Shown one piece after another: positions 12,987-15,321 of a DNA stretch of 15,321 bases. The stretch comes from Candidatus Wolfebacteria bacterium (lineage in GTDB: Bacteria; Patescibacteriota; Minisyncoccia; UBA6257; UBA9933). The notes under the pieces are model-generated. The model saw nothing but the letters and a program-made list of their open reading frames with translations, ran no database searches and was not told where the DNA came from. The position numbers and the translations under genes were made by a program. The stretch's first letter is position 1, and each line of letters begins with the position of its first letter. The DNA lies in contig JAPLZW010000038.1 in the NCBI GenBank assembly GCA_026394835.1, positions 1 to 15,321 of the forward strand, in the 5' to 3' direction.

Positions 12987-13163
12987 CTATTTCGACGCAG
13001 GAATAACATCCCCTATCATGTCCTTTGTCGCTTCATTGAATTGCTGGCAGAATTGCTGGATATTAACGCCTTGCGGTCCCAAAGCGGTGCCAATAGGCGG
13101 CGCGGGATTTGCCTTACCGGCGTCAATTTGTATTTTTAAAACTGTTTTTATTGTTTTTGCCAT
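12987..13163 (-). pseudogene. rplK: Truncated ribosomal protein L11 (N-terminal domain only)
   Basis: The ORF reads MAKTIKTVLKIQIDAGKANP, then APPIGTALGPQGVNIQQFC and QQFNEATKDMIGDVIPASK, 58 aa, then TAG. This is the L11 N-terminal domain in good order up to the point where the family continues with the linker and C-terminal 23S rRNA-binding domain. After the stop no frame resembles the rest; a terminator follows after 18 nt. Full L11 is about 140 aa. It follows nusG and secE as in the usual secE-nusG-rplK-rplA order, but rplA is absent. It is either a decayed gene at a rearrangement breakpoint, with an intact copy elsewhere, or a genuinely shortened L11. It lies on the minus strand from ATG 13163 and was found by direct translation. 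Confidence 0.85.
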
Positions 13164-13199
13164 GCCAAATTTGTTTAAATTTATTTATTTTTATTAACC

Positions 13200-13297
13200 G
13201 CCCAAATTTAATTACAAATTTGAGCACCCGCCTAAGTTTTGCTCCGCAAAATTTTGGCGGGTAAGGTTTTATAGATAAAATTATGAAATAATTTTAT
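13200..13297 (-). repeat. Three hairpins in the nusG-rplK spacer
   Basis: 13200-13209/13216-13225: 10-bp arms, where one mismatch becomes G-U only on the minus strand. 13227-13242/13246-13261: 16-nt arms with two mismatches, GC tips CCCGCC/GGCGGG and loop TCC. 13275-13284/13288-13297: a perfect 10-bp A/T hairpin. They fill the rplK leader, where ribosomal-protein autoregulation often acts, but the middle one also looks like the palindromic repeats elsewhere in the window. Confidence 0.55.
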
Positions 13298-13305
13298 ATA
13301 AAGCC

Positions 13306-13929
13306 CTAAACCTTCTGTACCTGCAATGAGTCCAGTTCTACCGCCGTGTCACGGCCAAAAATCGGAACCATCACTTTTATTTTCCCATGCTCTTCGTCAA
13401 TCCCGGAAACTTTACCGTCATAATCCTTGAAGGGACCGTCAACTATTTTCACCAAATCGCCGACCGCAAAATCAAGCTTAAATCCGGTTTCGTCATCGCC
13501 CTTCATTCTCACCATCAGCGATTCAACCTCTTCTTTGGATAAAGGCGTCGGCTCAGTCGTATCGGCGCCGACGAATCCCGTGACGCGCGGAGTGTTTCTC
13601 ACCACATACCAGGAATCTTCCTTCATTATCATATCCACCAGAACATATCCCGGATATATTTTTTCTTCAATGGTCTTCCGTTTGCCATTCTTAATTCTTA
13701 CCTTTTTTTCTTTAGGAACGATAACATTAAAAATCTTGTCGTTCATTGCCAAAGAATCAACCCTCTGGTTCAGATAGCGCGCCACGGCATCTTCGTATCC
13801 GGAATATGTATGAACCGCGTACCAATGGCGCTCGCCTTTTTTCGCACCCTCGGGAAATCTGGTCGGCTGTTTAGCCGGCCTTGATTCATCTTTTGTTTCT
13901 TTTATTCCTTTATTTTGCGTTTCTTCCAT
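13306..13929 (-). CDS. nusG: Transcription antitermination factor NusG
   Basis: Binds RNA polymerase and couples transcription with translation or Rho. 207 aa. A charged N-terminal extension of about 33 residues precedes the NGN domain, which starts at HWYAVHTYSGYEDAVARYL and contains IYPGYVLVDM and VRNTPRVTGFVG. The C-terminal KOW domain (about 155-207) reads FAVGDLVKIVDGPFKDYDGK. It starts 34 nt after secE on the same strand and is followed by the rplK fragment, the usual gene order. There is no Shine-Dalgarno sequence. Confidence 0.95.
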   Translation of the reverse strand: MEETQNKGIKETKDESRPAKQPTRFPEGAKKGERHWYAVHTYSGYEDAVARYLNQRVDSLAMNDKIFNVIVPKEKKVRIKNGKRKTIEEKIYPGYVLVDMIMKEDSWYVVRNTPRVTGFVGADTTEPTPLSKEEVESLMVRMKGDDETGFKLDFAVGDLVKIVDGPFKDYDGKVSGIDEEHGKIKVMVPIFGRDTAVELDSLQVQKV

Positions 13930-13963
13930 GCGATTATGGATAATTTATACACCGATTATCCAA

Positions 13964-14152
13964 TTATGACAATACAAAAGTCTTAAGCAGATAACTGAAA
14001 AAGAAATCCAAAATTCCCAAAAAAACCGCGACTCCCAAGGAAATTCCGATGACGATCATAGTAAGCCTGATTGTTTCCTGCCTTGTCGGCCAATTCACCC
14101 GGCGGAATTCCTGTCGCGATTCCAAAATATAAGCTTTTAATCTGTTTATCAT
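13964..14152 (-). CDS. secE: Preprotein translocase subunit SecE
   Basis: 62-aa single-span membrane protein that clamps SecY in the Sec channel. An amphipathic start (INRLKAYILESRQEFRRVNWPTRQET, with the family's VxWPTRxE motif near 19-26) is followed by one membrane segment (about 28-52) and a short tail. This is the short form typical of bacteria other than enterics. It lies between gyrB (46-nt gap) and nusG (34-nt gap). Confidence 0.95.
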   Translation of the reverse strand: MINRLKAYILESRQEFRRVNWPTRQETIRLTMIVIGISLGVAVFLGILDFFFSYLLKTFVLS

Positions 14153-14198
14153 GTATTTTCAGCTATCGGAAAATTAATAAAATTTAACACAAACCTTT

Positions 14199-15321
14199 TT
14201 AAATATCAAGGTTTTTGACCGTTGTGGCCTGGCTTTGGATAAAATGCTTCCTGGGTTCAACCGATTCGCCCATCAGGATATCAAAAAGCCTTTCCGCTTC
14301 GGCCGCGTCAGCCATCATTACTTTTTTCAAAATTCTGCGGCTCGGATCCATAGTGGTTTCCCAAAGTTGCTCCGGATTCATCTCTCCCAATCCTTTATAT
14401 CTCTGGAGATTAAGCCCGGCCTCGGATTTTTTGCTTAAGATTTTTAATTCATTCATTACCTTGTCTTTCTCGGAATCATTATAAGCGTAACGGATTTCTT
14501 TTCCGAATTGGACCCTGAAAAGCGGCGGCTGGGCGATATAAAGATAACCGCTTTCAATCACCTGCCGGAAATAGCGATAAAAAAGAGTTAACAAAAGAGT
14601 GCGGATATGAGCGCCATCGGTGTCGGCATCGGTAGCGATGATAATTTTATAATAGCGGATTTTCGAAATATCGAATTCTTCGCCAATCGCGGTGCCGATA
14701 GCCAAAACCAAAGAACGGATTTCTTTGTTTAAAAGCATTTTATCTATCCGGGATTTTTCAACATTCAAAATTTTGCCGCGCAAAGGCAAGATCGCCTGGG
14801 AATGCCTGTCGCGGGCGGACTTGGCCGAACCTCCGGCTGAATCTCCTTCAACGATAAACAGCTCCGAATCTTCGGGGTCTTTGCTGGAACAATCGGCCAG
14901 TTTCCCCGGCAAAGTCATGCCGTCCAGTGCGCCTTTTCTTAAAACCGAATCTTTCGCCGCCCGCGCGGCTTTTCTCGCTTTTTGGGTCAAAAGGCATTTC
15001 TCAACCAAAGATTTCGCGTCATTGGAATTCTTCTCCAAAAACTCCTTTAAGGATTCCGCCACAACCGCCTCAACCGCGGTTCTCGCCGGCGGATTGCCCA
15101 AACGGGCCTTTGTCTGGCCCTCAAATTGCGGTTCTCTCAGTTTCACGGAAACTATGGCAACCAGACCTTCGCGGACGTCGTCACCGGTCAAATTATCATC
15201 GGCGTTCTTGAGCCAGTTATTTTGCCTGGCGTAATCGTTGAAAACTCTGGTCAAGGCGGTTCTGAATCCCGTCAAATGCATTCCGCCGTCCGGAGTGTAA
15301 ATATTATTGGCAAAACTCAAT
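14199..15321 (-). CDS. gyrB: DNA gyrase subunit B, C-terminal part (5' end outside window)
   Basis: About 374 C-terminal residues of the ATPase subunit that, with GyrA, supercoils DNA. The frame is open to the window edge and the true start lies beyond 15321; the TTG at 15320 is an internal Leu in SFANNIYTPDGG. Visible are the transducer domain (NLTGDDVREGLVAIVSVKL, with QTKARLGNP), the TOPRIM domain (LFIVEGDSAGGSAK, LPLRGKILNVEK, and the metal-binding IATDADTDGAHIRTLL) and the C-terminal QRYKGLGEMNPEQLWETTMDP and EPRKHFI. The last motifs favour GyrB over ParE. It precedes secE in the same direction; co-transcription is possible. Confidence 0.95.
   Translation of the reverse strand, partial: LSFANNIYTPDGGMHLTGFRTALTRVFNDYARQNNWLKNADDNLTGDDVREGLVAIVSVKLREPQFEGQTKARLGNPPARTAVEAVVAESLKEFLEKNSNDAKSLVEKCLLTQKARKAARAAKDSVLRKGALDGMTLPGKLADCSSKDPEDSELFIVEGDSAGGSAKSARDRHSQAILPLRGKILNVEKSRIDKMLLNKEIRSLVLAIGTAIGEEFDISKIRYYKIIIATDADTDGAHIRTLLLTLFYRYFRQVIESGYLYIAQPPLFRVQFGKEIRYAYNDSEKDKVMNELKILSKKSEAGLNLQRYKGLGEMNPEQLWETTMDPSRRILKKVMMADAAEAERLFDILMGESVEPRKHFIQSQATTVKNLDI

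Noticed and set aside
1..15321. CRISPR array or tRNA genes
   Set aside because: No regularly spaced direct repeats of CRISPR length, and no T-loop GGTTCGAATC-type sequence within a cloverleaf on either strand.

Overview
The window looks like a piece of a Candidate Phyla Radiation (Patescibacteria, probably Parcubacteria-like) chromosome. The grounds are a threonyl-tRNA synthetase without its TGS domain, palindromic and A/T-rich short repeats sitting in frame inside housekeeping genes (one encodes SLPAGRQA in MiaA), a DUF4346/MtrA-like domain fused to thymidylate synthase, and start codons almost without Shine-Dalgarno sequences. This lineage call is an inference; no rRNA gene is present. The standard genetic code fits all genes.

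Layout. (1) 1-448: no long gene. It holds a hairpin, a cloverleaf-like inverted-repeat element, a good promoter and a short duplicate of the dnaE start split off by a palindrome. (2) 449-3667: dnaE, replicative polymerase, with an in-frame TAA that removes the last ~20 codons of its OB fold. (3) 3668-5816: promoter, a T-box-like leader with terminator and antiterminator, thrS, and a rho-independent terminator. (4) 5865-6476: a minus-strand transcription unit with its own promoter and terminator, no long ORF and about a dozen hairpins closed by a long-range helix. I read it as a large structured noncoding RNA of unknown family. (5) 6467-7504: miaA, convergent with gatB and a small hypothetical gene (9216-7473, minus strand). 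(6) 9217-9731: gene-free, with a 40-nt near-palindrome, a promoter and a repeat element ending exactly at the next start codon. (7) 9732-12968: a plus-strand pyrimidine-deoxynucleotide operon of dcd, a DUF4346-ThyA fusion, a diverged second dcd/dut-like gene and a HIT hydrolase, closed by a strong bidirectional terminator. (8) 12987-15321: minus-strand gyrB (partial), secE, nusG and an rplK reduced to its N-terminal 58 codons.

How the parts work together. Most genes serve information processing: DNA synthesis (dnaE, gyrB), tRNA charging and modification (thrS, gatB, miaA), transcription, translation and secretion (nusG, rplK, secE). The nucleotide operon gives a compact route dCTP -> dUTP/dUMP -> dTMP. 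The points most worth a second look are the uncharacterised structured RNA, the T-box-like thrS leader, the dnaE lesions at both ends, the truncated L11 gene, and the repeats inserted in conserved genes.
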